DNA of 64,000 nucleotides, from NCBI GenBank assembly GCA_963826475.1, contig CAWGXC010000004.1, forward strand, positions 62,001-126,000, read 5' to 3'. Within the stretch, counting starts at the first letter, position 1. Each line of letters starts with the position of its first letter. Shown here piece by piece: positions 19,349 through 27,176 of this stretch. Source of the DNA: RHKX01 sp963826475. Its GTDB lineage: Bacteria > Actinomycetota > Thermoleophilia > Solirubrobacterales > 70-9. Both the position numbers and the translations under genes were made by a program. Under the pieces are notes generated by a model, which was not told the origin of the DNA, did no database searches, and was given only the letters and a program-made list of their open reading frames with translations.

Positions 19349-20260
19349 TTGGCCGCCGACGGCCGCTACGCCCCCTCTCCCACGGGCGACCTCCACCTAG
19401 GGAACCTGCGAACCGCGATGCTCGCGTGGCTCTTCGCGCGCTCCGGCGGCGGCCGGTTCCTGATGCGGATCGAGGACCTCGACGTGGGCCGGGTGCGGGA
19501 GCCGTTCGTCGGACGTCAGCTCGCTGACCTCGAGGCGATCGGAATCGACTGGGACGGCGAGATCGTGCGCCAATCGGAGCGCGAGCCGCTCTATCTCGAG
19601 GCCCTCGACGGGCTCGAGGCCGAGGGCAGGGTCTTCCGCTGCTTCTGCTCGCGCCGCGAGGTCCGTGAGGCGGCTTCGGCGCAGCACGGCGACGCGCCGG
19701 AGGGCTTCTATCCCGGGACCTGTCGCGGGCTTTCGGCCGCGGAGTCGGACCGCCGCGCCGCCGCCGGCGAGCCGTTCGCCCTGCGGCTGCGCGCCGAGGG
19801 GACCGAGGTGCGCGTCGTCGACCGCCTCCGCGGGGAGCGGGCAGACATCGTCGACGACCTCGTCCTGCGACGGCGGGATGGCGCGTTCGCCTACAACCTC
19901 GCGGTCGTCGTCGACGACGCCGAGCAGGGAGTGGGGGAGGTGGTCCGCGGGGACGACCTGCTGCCCTCGACCGCCGGGCAGGCGCTGCTCTGCGACCTCC
20001 TCGGTCTGCCGCGGCCGGAGTGGGCGCACGTGCCGCTCGTGGTCGGCCCAGACGGCACCCGCCTGGCGAAGCGGCACGGGGCAGTGACGCTGGGCGATCT
20101 CGCTGCTGAGGGGTCAGGCCCGGAAGCCGCCGTCACCTGGATGGCGACGTCGCTCGGGCTGGCCGCGGAGGGGAAGACGATCTCCACCGCGGCCGAGCTG
20201 ATCGAGCGCTTCGAACCCGCGGCGCTGCCGGCCGAGCCGACTGCGTTCAGCGCTGGGTGA
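19349..20260 (+). CDS. gluQ: glutamyl-Q tRNA(Asp) synthetase
   Basis: A 303-residue GluRS paralogue lacking the anticodon-binding domain. It activates glutamate and attaches it to queuosine in tRNA(Asp). A class I HIGH-type motif is at APSPTGDLHLGNLR, a KMSKS-type motif at RLAKRHGA, and a zinc site in CFCSRREV...YPGTCRG. Length fits GluQ (about 300) rather than GltX (about 470). The start appears to be TTG 19349, seven bases after the response regulator stop. Confidence 0.92.
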   Translation: MAADGRYAPSPTGDLHLGNLRTAMLAWLFARSGGGRFLMRIEDLDVGRVREPFVGRQLADLEAIGIDWDGEIVRQSEREPLYLEALDGLEAEGRVFRCFCSRREVREAASAQHGDAPEGFYPGTCRGLSAAESDRRAAAGEPFALRLRAEGTEVRVVDRLRGERADIVDDLVLRRRDGAFAYNLAVVVDDAEQGVGEVVRGDDLLPSTAGQALLCDLLGLPRPEWAHVPLVVGPDGTRLAKRHGAVTLGDLAAEGSGPEAAVTWMATSLGLAAEGKTISTAAELIERFEPAALPAEPTAFSAG

Positions 20261-20285
20261 ACGGCCTTTACACTCTCCCGCTCAC

Positions 20286-20358
20286 GCCGACGTAGCTCAG
20301 TTGGTAGAGCACTTCACTCGTAATGAAGGGGTCAGCGGTTCGAATCCGCTCGTCGGCT
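20286..20358 (+). tRNA. tRNA-Thr (CGT)
   Basis: A 73-base cloverleaf: acceptor arms GCCGACG/CGTCGGC, D-arm with AGTTGGTAGA, anticodon arm CTTCA-CTCGTAA-TGAAG (anticodon CGT, reading ACG) and T-arm AGCGG-TTCGAAT-CCGCT. The 3' CCA is not encoded. A TTTACACT box about 15 bases upstream may be its -10 region. Confidence 0.96.
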
Positions 20359-20400
20359 CTGAGATGCCTTTGGGAAGTGTGGCTCCCTCGAGAGACCCGC

Positions 20401-20895
20401 TCAGGACGGCGGTGGCGTCTTCATCTTCCACTTGATCTTGCCGCTGTCGCAGGGTCCTCGGCTGTTCTTGCCGCTGATCCGGGTGTAACCCTTGACGACC
20501 TTCGATGAGGTCCAGGAGCCCTTGAAGCGGATGTCCATCCGCTTGAACGGTCCGGCCGGGGACGGTCCATAGCCGATCTTGGCCGTCCCCTTGTAGTCGA
20601 AAGCCCCACCGGAGACCGCGATTCGCTTGGCCTCGAGGACCGCGTTGAGCTGATTGCACTGGAAATCGCTCGGGGCGAGGATCCCCTCGAAGAACCCGTA
20701 CTTTTTGATCTTCTTCCCCTGCAGGGTGAAGTATCCCTCGCCCTCGCAATGCTGGTGCGTAGCCTGAGCGTCGTTCGGGCACCCTTGGTAGTCGCCCCCC
20801 GCAGGTGGTGCGGCCCACGCGGGCGCCGCCAGCGCTGCGGCCAGCGTCAAGGCCGCAACGGCGAGCTTGGATCTCCCTGCCGGGCGGGAAATCAC
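20401..20895 (-). CDS. uncharacterised secreted protein
   Basis: A 164-residue protein of unknown family. A signal peptide (about residues 1-24, ending APAWA) precedes a beta-rich domain with Cys pairs (QGCPNDAQATHQHCEGEG, and a late Cys in RGPCDSGK), so disulfides are likely outside the cell. GTG at 20893-20895 overlaps the TGA of the upstream secreted-protein gene (GTGA), showing a two-gene operon. The ordered Lys/Gly-rich beta pattern (GSWTSSKVVKGYTRI) resembles short extracellular beta-sandwich proteins, but I assign no function. Confidence 0.75.
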   Translation of the reverse strand: MISRPAGRSKLAVAALTLAAALAAPAWAAPPAGGDYQGCPNDAQATHQHCEGEGYFTLQGKKIKKYGFFEGILAPSDFQCNQLNAVLEAKRIAVSGGAFDYKGTAKIGYGPSPAGPFKRMDIRFKGSWTSSKVVKGYTRISGKNSRGPCDSGKIKWKMKTPPPS

Positions 20896-21431
20896 TTGCT
20901 GATCCGGAAGGACTTGTACGAGATGATCAGGCGCGGCTTCCAGGCCCGATATCCGTTCGAGTCCTTGAATGGGGTCATCACCTGGTACTGGACGAGCCAC
21001 TTGCCGGGGCACCACTGAGCGTCGTGCCCGGCGGGAACGCCGAGGCCACCCGTCGCCCCGTAATAGCCGAACTCAGGGTTCGTCGAGTCCTTCTTCAGCT
21101 TCGGCTTGCTCGCGTTGGCCGTCATCCCCTGGCCGGAAGAGGCGCAATAGGGACTCGTTCCCGGGCCGGCCATCGTGAACCACATGTATTCGCGCTTCTT
21201 CAGCTTGGGCAGCCGACCCTTGTAGGAAAACTGAATCTCCGCCTGGAAACTGCAGCAAGCCTGAGGATGGGAGGGCGTGACGGTCGTCTTCCCCATATCG
21301 CGGTACGGCGTCGTGTTGGCGGACGAGGTCGTGGGGAGCAGGAGCACACAGAGGACCGCGAGGACGAAACCCAGGAGCAAAAGCGGTCGGCCGCGTGACA
21401 AGCGATTGGAATGGACATGCGATTCGTGCAT
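20892..21431 (-). CDS. uncharacterised exported protein
   Basis: A 179-residue protein of unknown family. An N-terminal hydrophobic segment (PLLLLGFVLAVLCVLLL) ends near SSANTT, consistent with a signal peptide or anchor. The mature part has a vicinal Cys pair (HPQACCSFQAEIQF) and two further cysteines (PYCASSGQG, AQWCPGKW), likely disulfide-bonded. A strong AAGGAGG ribosome binding site lies about 6 bases before ATG 21431; in-frame ORF upstream of it is non-coding. It is coupled to the downstream secreted gene, suggesting partner proteins. Confidence 0.75.
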   Translation of the reverse strand: MHESHVHSNRLSRGRPLLLLGFVLAVLCVLLLPTTSSANTTPYRDMGKTTVTPSHPQACCSFQAEIQFSYKGRLPKLKKREYMWFTMAGPGTSPYCASSGQGMTANASKPKLKKDSTNPEFGYYGATGGLGVPAGHDAQWCPGKWLVQYQVMTPFKDSNGYRAWKPRLIISYKSFRISK

Positions 21432-21568
21432 GAGACGCCTCCTTTTATGCGGGCGGGGCGATGACCACCGATCGCGTTCCCTGGAATGCGAAAACGTATA
21501 ACAGAGCGCTTGGAATTCAAAGACCGACCCCGCACCCCTGACGCGGCGGTCCGCTCGCTGACAACTAA

Positions 21569-21584
21569 ACAACTGTGGAGTTGT
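21569..21584. promoter_or_regulatory. probable ArsR-family operator
   Basis: A perfect inverted repeat ACAACT-GTGG-AGTTGT lies 15 bases before the ATG of the ArsR-like gene. A preceding ACAACTAAAC adds a further half-site. Position and symmetry fit autoregulation by the downstream winged-helix repressor; this is inferred. Confidence 0.6.
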
Positions 21585-21599
21585 GATACCTTTCCCGCC

Positions 21600-21944
21600 A
21601 TGCCGGGAGCTTCCCCATTCATGACCTCCGAGCTCATCGAGCTGATCGCACGTCGCTTCCGCGTGCTCGGTGAGCCGATGCGCATCCGGCTGCTCGATCA
21701 TCTGCGGGCGGGACCGGCCACGGTCACCGAGCTCCAGGAGGCGACGAAAGCCTCGCAGCAGAACGTCTCGAAGCATCTCGGCGTTCTGATGAACGAGCAC
21801 ATGGTCAGCCGCACCAAGATCGGCAACAGCTCGCGTTACGAGATCACCGATCCCGTCATCTTCGATCTGTGCGAGCAGGTCTGCGGGGGCCTGCGCCGCG
21901 ACCTCGAGGAGCTCAATTCGATCCTGGAAGGAAGCCGGGCGTGA
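21600..21944 (+). CDS. ArsR-family transcriptional regulator
   Basis: A 114-residue winged-helix repressor. The DNA-binding core reads FRVLGEPMRIRLLDHLRAGPATVTELQEA with recognition helix SQQNVSKHLGVLMNEHMV. No metal-binding ELCVCD motif is present; one Cys pair (DLCEQVC) near the C-terminal helix could sense metal or thiol stress. Its TGA overlaps the GTG start of the MMPL transporter, so it probably controls that transporter through the palindrome upstream. Confidence 0.9.
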   Translation: MPGASPFMTSELIELIARRFRVLGEPMRIRLLDHLRAGPATVTELQEATKASQQNVSKHLGVLMNEHMVSRTKIGNSSRYEITDPVIFDLCEQVCGGLRRDLEELNSILEGSRA

Positions 21945-24079
21945 GCGGCACGCGGCCGGACTCAGGCTCGATGAACGACCTCGGACCGATCGGTCGCCTG
22001 GGTCGCTGGGCGGGAACGCATCGCTGGACGGTTGCCGGCATCTGGATCGTGCTCGCGGTCGGCCTCGGGGCGCTCGCCCCGCGGGTCGAGCACGCGCTCT
22101 CCGGGGCGGGCTGGGAGGCGTCGGGCTCGGAATCCGTCGCCGCGCGGAACCAGATCGACAAGAATTTCTCGGGCGGCGGCAGCTACGCGGTGCAGGTCGT
22201 GGTCAGCTCGAAGTCGCTGGACGTCGGCGATCCTGGATTCAAGGAGAGCCTGGCCGCGGCGGAGAAGATCCTCGCTGACGACGGCCGGATCTCGAGGACC
22301 GTGGCTCCCAGCGAAGGGGTCTCGATCTCGCGCGACGGTCACACGGCGATCCTGCTCGGCGGCGCCGGCGCATCTCCGACCGAGATGGTGCGCGCCGCAG
22401 ACGACCTCAAGGGCCCGCTCTCAGCCTCGGCGGCGCGTGGTGTCAGCACGCACCTGACGGGGGCCCCCGGGATGTGGTCGGACTTCAACGAGGCCAACAA
22501 GTCCGCGATGCTGAAGTCGGAGGTGATCTCCTGGCCCGTCACCCTCCTCATCCTCCTGCTCGCCTTCGGTTCGCTCGTCGCCGCCGGACTACCGCTGTTG
22601 CTGACAGTCCTCGGTCTGGCGAGCGCCGCGGGAATGCTGTTTCTGGGGACGCAGCTCTTCGACATCTCGATCTGGGCGATGAACTTCGCCCTGATGTTCG
22701 CGCTGGCGCTCGGCATCGACTATGCGCTCTTCATCGTGGCCCGTTTCCGGCAGGCCCACTTCGAGGAGGGGTCGGACCCCGTCGACGCGACCGCGCAGGC
22801 CATGGACACCGCAGGGAAGGCCGTGTTCTTCTCAGGGGTGACCGTCCTGATCGCCCTGTCGGCGGTGCTGCTCGTGCCGAGTCCAGCCTTCCGGTCCATG
22901 GCCGTCGGAATCATGCTCGCGGTGACGTTCGTGCTGGCGGCCTCGCTGACTCTGCTGCCCGCCGTGCTGGCCAAGCTCGGCGGCAGAATCAACAAGCTGT
23001 CGCCCCGCTTTCTGCGACGCGATTCTCAACGCTCGCCTCGGCTGGCGTCCTGGGCCGAGCGCGTCTGGAACCGGCCCGTCCTCTTCGGTGCGCTCGGGCT
23101 GCTCGCCGTCGGGCTGCTGGCCTGGCCCGTCCTGCAGTTGAACACGGGAATGCCCTCGATCACCGTGGTGCCCCAGGGCGACAGCTCTCGCCAGGGCTAT
23201 GACGAAGTGCAGCGCGCCTTCGGCCCCGGCGCCCCCGGGACGATGCAGGTCGTGGCTCCGGAGGCCGCCCGGGCGGAGGTCGTGCGGACGCTGAGGGCGG
23301 ATCCGGGCATCGAGTCGGTGCTGCCCCCGCAGGATGCCGCTCCGAAGGAGGTGCTCGTCGCGGCGGTGCCATCGGGCGAGCCCTCGGGAAACGCAGTGCG
23401 CGGGACGATCAAACGTCTGCGCTCCGACCTGCCGCCGCGCGCGCTCATCGGCGGATCGGTCGCGGAAAATCTGGATCTCGAGAAGAAGCTCTCGGATGCG
23501 ACGCCGCTCGTCATCGGGGTCATCCTCCTGCTCGGCTTCTTCCTCCTGTTGATCGCCCTGCGCGCGCCCGCCATCGCGCTGACCGGGGTTGCCCTCAACG
23601 TCCTCGCGACGCTCGCGTCCTTCGGGGTCGCCAAATGGATCTTTCAGGACGGCGCGCTCTCCGGCCTGCTGGGGTTCGAGCCGCAGGGCTACCTCGACGC
23701 GTGGGCGCCGGTGTTCTTCTTCGCGATGCTCTTCGCCCTCGGGATGGACTACACGGTGTTCCTGCTGTCGGCGGCCAAGGAGCGTTGGGAAGCGACCGGG
23801 GACGCACGCGAGGCCGCGGTTGAGGGCATCGCCATCTCCGGGCCCGTGATCACCGCCGCGGCGGCGGTGATGGTGGCCGTCTTCTTCACGTTCGCGCTCT
23901 CAGGCCCTCTCCCGCCTAAGGAGATGGGCGTGATCCTCGGGGTCGCGGTGCTGATCGACGCGGCGCTCGTCCGGCTCGTCCTGATGCCGGTCGCGATGCG
24001 ACTGCTGGGAGCGAAGGCGTGGTGGCTGCCGGGGTGGCTGGGCCGGCTGCTGCCCAACGTCAGCTTCGGCCACGGCTAG
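21941..24079 (+). CDS. MMPL/RND-family transporter
   Basis: A 712-residue transporter with two similar halves, each one TM helix, a large extracytoplasmic loop and then five TM helices. Hallmarks are FALMFALALGIDYALFIVARFR in the first half (too long to be one motif; the core is GIDYALF) and the matching GMDYTVFLLS in the second, the proton-relay Asp-Tyr pairs of MmpL proteins. Substrates in the family include lipids, drugs and cell-wall precursors. GTG 21941 overlaps the ArsR gene stop (GTGA), indicating co-expression as a drug- or lipid-responsive efflux unit. Confidence 0.9.
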   Translation: MSGTRPDSGSMNDLGPIGRLGRWAGTHRWTVAGIWIVLAVGLGALAPRVEHALSGAGWEASGSESVAARNQIDKNFSGGGSYAVQVVVSSKSLDVGDPGFKESLAAAEKILADDGRISRTVAPSEGVSISRDGHTAILLGGAGASPTEMVRAADDLKGPLSASAARGVSTHLTGAPGMWSDFNEANKSAMLKSEVISWPVTLLILLLAFGSLVAAGLPLLLTVLGLASAAGMLFLGTQLFDISIWAMNFALMFALALGIDYALFIVARFRQAHFEEGSDPVDATAQAMDTAGKAVFFSGVTVLIALSAVLLVPSPAFRSMAVGIMLAVTFVLAASLTLLPAVLAKLGGRINKLSPRFLRRDSQRSPRLASWAERVWNRPVLFGALGLLAVGLLAWPVLQLNTGMPSITVVPQGDSSRQGYDEVQRAFGPGAPGTMQVVAPEAARAEVVRTLRADPGIESVLPPQDAAPKEVLVAAVPSGEPSGNAVRGTIKRLRSDLPPRALIGGSVAENLDLEKKLSDATPLVIGVILLLGFFLLLIALRAPAIALTGVALNVLATLASFGVAKWIFQDGALSGLLGFEPQGYLDAWAPVFFFAMLFALGMDYTVFLLSAAKERWEATGDAREAAVEGIAISGPVITAAAAVMVAVFFTFALSGPLPPKEMGVILGVAVLIDAALVRLVLMPVAMRLLGAKAWWLPGWLGRLLPNVSFGHG

Positions 24080-24138
24080 GTAGCCGTGATCGTGAGGATC
24101 AACTGGGATTCGTGGGCGGCGGTCCGGGGTCGGCACCA

Positions 24139-24567
24139 TTAACCGACATCACGCGATGCGCCGGCTGCCGCCAGCACCAGGCGCAGCGAGGACTCAGGGC
24201 CCGGCCATGCCGCCCGCACCGCCGCCTCTCCGTGGGTGCGCAGGAGCCAGCGAAGCGCAAGCCCGACCAGGATCGCGTCATCGAGCACGCCCACGACCGG
24301 GATGAAGTCCGGGATCAGGTCGATCGGCATGGCGAGGTAGGCCGTCAATGCGACCAGAGCGATCCGCTGCCCCCGCGAGGTGGAGGGGTGAGCCACGAGA
24401 CGACCGACCATGCGCACGCAGTCCGGTACGAACCCCGCGATGGCGCGCGCGTCACCGCGCCGCCCGAGGGCGATGAGCGTCGCGACGATCCCGGCGTAGA
24501 CGACCGCGACGACGATCAGCGCCCCCCATGGGATCAGCCCAACGCCCGCGATCGGAGGGCCCGGCAC
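24139..24567 (-). CDS. YkvA/DUF1232-family membrane protein
   Basis: A 142-residue protein. An N-terminal TM helix (ALIVVAVVYAGIVATLIAL) is followed by the DUF1232 signature YLAMPIDLIPDFIPVVGVLDD (core PIDLIPDFIPVVG) and a further helix. The family is widespread and uncharacterised. The start is GTG 24567, 12 bases after the TatA-like gene on the same strand, so they may be co-transcribed. Confidence 0.85.
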   Translation of the reverse strand: MPGPPIAGVGLIPWGALIVVAVVYAGIVATLIALGRRGDARAIAGFVPDCVRMVGRLVAHPSTSRGQRIALVALTAYLAMPIDLIPDFIPVVGVLDDAILVGLALRWLLRTHGEAAVRAAWPGPESSLRLVLAAAGASRDVG

Positions 24568-24579
24568 CGGCCGGGGCGA

Positions 24580-24933
24580 TCAGGCTTTGTCGGCGGAGCG
24601 CGGGGGGTCTGGCTTGGGCGCGGGCTCCGGCGCGGACTTGGCAGCCGGCTTGGGTGAAGGGCCGGTGCCGGTCAGCGTCTGCTTGAGCTCGCGCGCCTCA
24701 CGAGCGCCCTTGCCCGCCCTCTGCGCGAGGGTACCGGCGTCGAACTTGTCGCCGTGCCTCTCCTTGGTCTCGGCAGCGAGCTCCTTGGCCTGCTCGCCCT
24801 TCTCCATTGCAGTCTCGCCGAGCTTGCGCGCTCCCGTGCCGGCGGAGCGGCCGAGCTGCGGCAGCTTCTTGTAGGCGCCGGTGACGAGCAGCACGACCAG
24901 GATCAGGATCACGATCTCGAGCGGCCCGATCAT
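24580..24933 (-). CDS. TatA/TatB-like twin-arginine translocase component
   Basis: A 117-residue protein with the Tat architecture: a short N-terminal TM helix (MIGPLEIVILILVVLLVTG), a hinge with KKLPQLGRSAGTGARKL in place of the usual KLPELGRSLG, an amphipathic charged helix, and a Lys/Pro/Ala-rich tail (SPKPAAKSAPEPAPKPD). TatA oligomers form the conduit for folded proteins. The conserved F-G hinge is not evident, so a TatA-like paralogue with another role is possible. Confidence 0.78.
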   Translation of the reverse strand: MIGPLEIVILILVVLLVTGAYKKLPQLGRSAGTGARKLGETAMEKGEQAKELAAETKERHGDKFDAGTLAQRAGKGAREARELKQTLTGTGPSPKPAAKSAPEPAPKPDPPRSADKA

Positions 24934-24979
24934 CGAAGTTTCCTCACCGGCATACGTCGAGGTTATCGACGCGAACCGG

Positions 24980-25912
24980 TCAGCCCACGGGGTGCGGCAT
25001 CGGGTCGCCGGCGAGTGCCGCGATCAGGTTGTCGACCGCCAGCGAAGCCATCGCCTCGCGAGTCCGGTGGGAGGCCGAGCCGATGTGGGGCAGGACGGTC
25101 AGGTTCGGCGCACCCAGCAGAGGGTCGTCGGCACCGAGCGGCTCGGGGTCGGTGACGTCGAGGCCCGCACCCGCGATCCAGCCCTCCTCGAGCGCACGGC
25201 GCAGAGCAACCGAGTCGACGATCTCTCCCCGCGCGGTGTTGATCAGGAAGGCGGTGGCCTTCATCGAGCGCAGGGCCGTCTCATCGATCAGACCCCGGGT
25301 CCCCTCGTTGAGCGGGCAGTGGAGCGAGATGAAGTCCGATCGGGCCAGCAGCTCGGCGAACGGGACGAGCCCTTCTCCGGGTTCGCGGCCGCTGAGCAGG
25401 ATCTCCATCCCGAAGCCCTCGCCGCGGCGTGCGACCGCGCGCCCGATTGCGCCAGCGCCGACGATCCCGAGCGTCGCGCCGTGGACGTCGCTGCCGAGCC
25501 AGAGGGCCGGTCCCCAGTTCGTCCAGCGACCGTCCCGAACGTCGCCCGCAGCCGCGACGATGCCGCGCGCCGAGGCGAGGATGAGCGCGAAGGCGAGGTC
25601 GGCGGTGGTCTCGGTCAGCACCCCCGGCGTGTTGCCGACCGCCAGCCCGCGGCTCGCGGTCTCGGAGAGGTCGATGTTGTCGACGCCGACCGCGTAGTTG
25701 GCGATCGCGCGCAGCTCCGGACACGCGTCGAGAAGGTCGCCGTCGACCCGGTCGCTGAGCGTGCAGAGCAGCCCCTCTGCGCCGGCGGACCGCTCCAGCA
25801 GCGTCGGACGATCGATGGGGCGGTCCTCCTCCCAGATGTCTACCTCGTGCTCGCTCGCCAGCCGGCCCAGCGCCTCGCCGGGGAGCTCGCGGGTCACGAA
25901 GCAGCGTGCCAT
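24980..25912 (-). CDS. D-isomer-specific 2-hydroxyacid dehydrogenase
   Basis: A roughly 310-residue NAD(P)-dependent dehydrogenase, likely acting as a glyoxylate/hydroxypyruvate reductase. It shows YAVGVDNIDL, the Rossmann motif GIVGAGAIGRAVARR, NTARGEIVD with the catalytic Arg, an acidic GLDVTDPEP and the catalytic His in LPHIGSASHRTRE. ATG 25912 (MARCFVTRE) gives the usual family N-terminus; ATG 25924 is four codons upstream. The GT2 gene diverges from it. Confidence 0.9.
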   Translation of the reverse strand: MARCFVTRELPGEALGRLASEHEVDIWEEDRPIDRPTLLERSAGAEGLLCTLSDRVDGDLLDACPELRAIANYAVGVDNIDLSETASRGLAVGNTPGVLTETTADLAFALILASARGIVAAAGDVRDGRWTNWGPALWLGSDVHGATLGIVGAGAIGRAVARRGEGFGMEILLSGREPGEGLVPFAELLARSDFISLHCPLNEGTRGLIDETALRSMKATAFLINTARGEIVDSVALRRALEEGWIAGAGLDVTDPEPLGADDPLLGAPNLTVLPHIGSASHRTREAMASLAVDNLIAALAGDPMPHPVG

Positions 25913-25932
25913 CGCCCCTATCATCGCGCCCC

Positions 25933-26994
25933 TTGAGCGAGAAGGCGCAGAGCGGGGTGGAGGTGCCGGACGGGCGGCCGCAGCTGTCGGTGGTCATCGT
26001 CGCCTACGAGTCCGCGGCGGCCCTCCGCCGCACGCTGCCTGCGATCGTTGCCGAGCTCCGGGCGGAGGACGAGCTGATCGTCTGCGACAACGGTTCGGCG
26101 GACGACACATGTGCGGTCGTCCGCGAGCTCGCTCCGGGCGCGATCCTGCTCGAGGCGAGGGTCAACCTCGGCTTCGCGGCGGGCTGCAACCGGGCCGCGG
26201 CGATGGCATCGAATGAGCTGCTCCTGCTGCTCAACCCCGACAACGTGGTCGGGGCCGGATTTCGCGATGCGATCGAGCTGCCGCTCGTCGAGCGCCGGGG
26301 CTGGAGCGCCTGGCAGGCGCTCGTCGTCGACGAGGGCGGTGACCGAATCAACTCGCTCGGCAACGACGTCCACTTCACCGGCATCTCATGGGCGGGTGGT
26401 GCCGGCCAGTCACGCTCGGCGGCCCCGGACTGCCCGCGGGAGGTCACGGTCGCCTCCGGCGCCTGCTTGGCGATCCGGCGCGAGGCATGGGAGGAGGTGG
26501 GCGGATTCAGCGAGCCGTACTTCCTCTACCAGGAGGACACCGACCTGAGCCTGCGCCTATGGCTGTCGGGCCGCGGCGTCGGCATCGAGCCCCGAGCTGT
26601 CTGCGAGCACGACTACGAGTTCGACAAAGGCGCGGCGAAATGGCGCTACCTGGAGCGAAATCGCTGGGCGACGATCGTGCGCTGTTACCCGGCCCGCCTC
26701 CTGCTTCCGCTGCTCCCAGGTCTACTCGCGACGGAGCTGGCCCTGCTGGTCGTAGCGACCCTGGGCGGCTGGCTGCCGCAGAAGCTCCGGGCGAACTTCG
26801 AGGCGGCGATCGCCCTGCCGCGACTGCTCAAAGAACGGCGCAGGATCCAGCCAGGGGCGGCAATCGGTGCGGCCCGGTTCGCCGCGCTGCTGCGAGCCGA
26901 CCTGGACAGCGAGTTCCTCGGCCGAGCGGGCCGGTCGGCGGTTCTGCGGGGCGCGCTGCGCGGCTACTGGCGAATGGTGCGGCGGCTGCTGTAG
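25933..26994 (+). CDS. family 2 glycosyltransferase (rhamnosyltransferase-like)
   Basis: A 353-residue GT-A glycosyltransferase. SVVIVAYESAAAL, then VCDNGSADDT, a VNLGFAAGCNRA motif and LLLNPDNVV (the metal-binding acidic motif, NPD) are typical of GT2 enzymes such as WbbL rhamnosyltransferases. PYFLYQEDTDLSLRLW holds the catalytic acid region (QEDTD). Hydrophobic segments near the C-terminus (LLLPLLPGLLATELALLVVA) suggest membrane association. The start is taken as TTG 25933; a GTG at about 25960 is an alternative. Confidence 0.87.
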   Translation: MSEKAQSGVEVPDGRPQLSVVIVAYESAAALRRTLPAIVAELRAEDELIVCDNGSADDTCAVVRELAPGAILLEARVNLGFAAGCNRAAAMASNELLLLLNPDNVVGAGFRDAIELPLVERRGWSAWQALVVDEGGDRINSLGNDVHFTGISWAGGAGQSRSAAPDCPREVTVASGACLAIRREAWEEVGGFSEPYFLYQEDTDLSLRLWLSGRGVGIEPRAVCEHDYEFDKGAAKWRYLERNRWATIVRCYPARLLLPLLPGLLATELALLVVATLGGWLPQKLRANFEAAIALPRLLKERRRIQPGAAIGAARFAALLRADLDSEFLGRAGRSAVLRGALRGYWRMVRRLL

Positions 26995-27097
26995 GTGCGG
27001 GGCGGGGCGGGATCGGGCGGCAGTCCTACGGCTTGGGCAGCGAGGGGAGGGGGAGCGGGCCTCGAGACTCCGGAGCCCAATCGGCGCTCCGACGAGT

Positions 27098-27141
27098 ACT
27101 GGGCTGGATAAGGCCGGTATATCGGGGTTATCCGGCCCAGT
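27098..27141. terminator. bidirectional stem-loop between convergent genes
   Basis: Arms ACTGGGCTGGATAA (27098-27111) and TTATCCGGCCCAGT (27128-27141) pair over 14 positions with one G.T-type mismatch, around an inner CCGGTATATCGG hairpin. GC-rich complementary flanks (GAGGGGGAG near 27045 and CTCCCTC near 27155) may extend it. It lies between the GT2 gene and lon, which converge, so a shared terminator is the simplest reading. Confidence 0.6.
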
Positions 27142-27176
27142 GTCGAGGCGGTCCCCCTCCCTCGTGGAGCTGGCGG

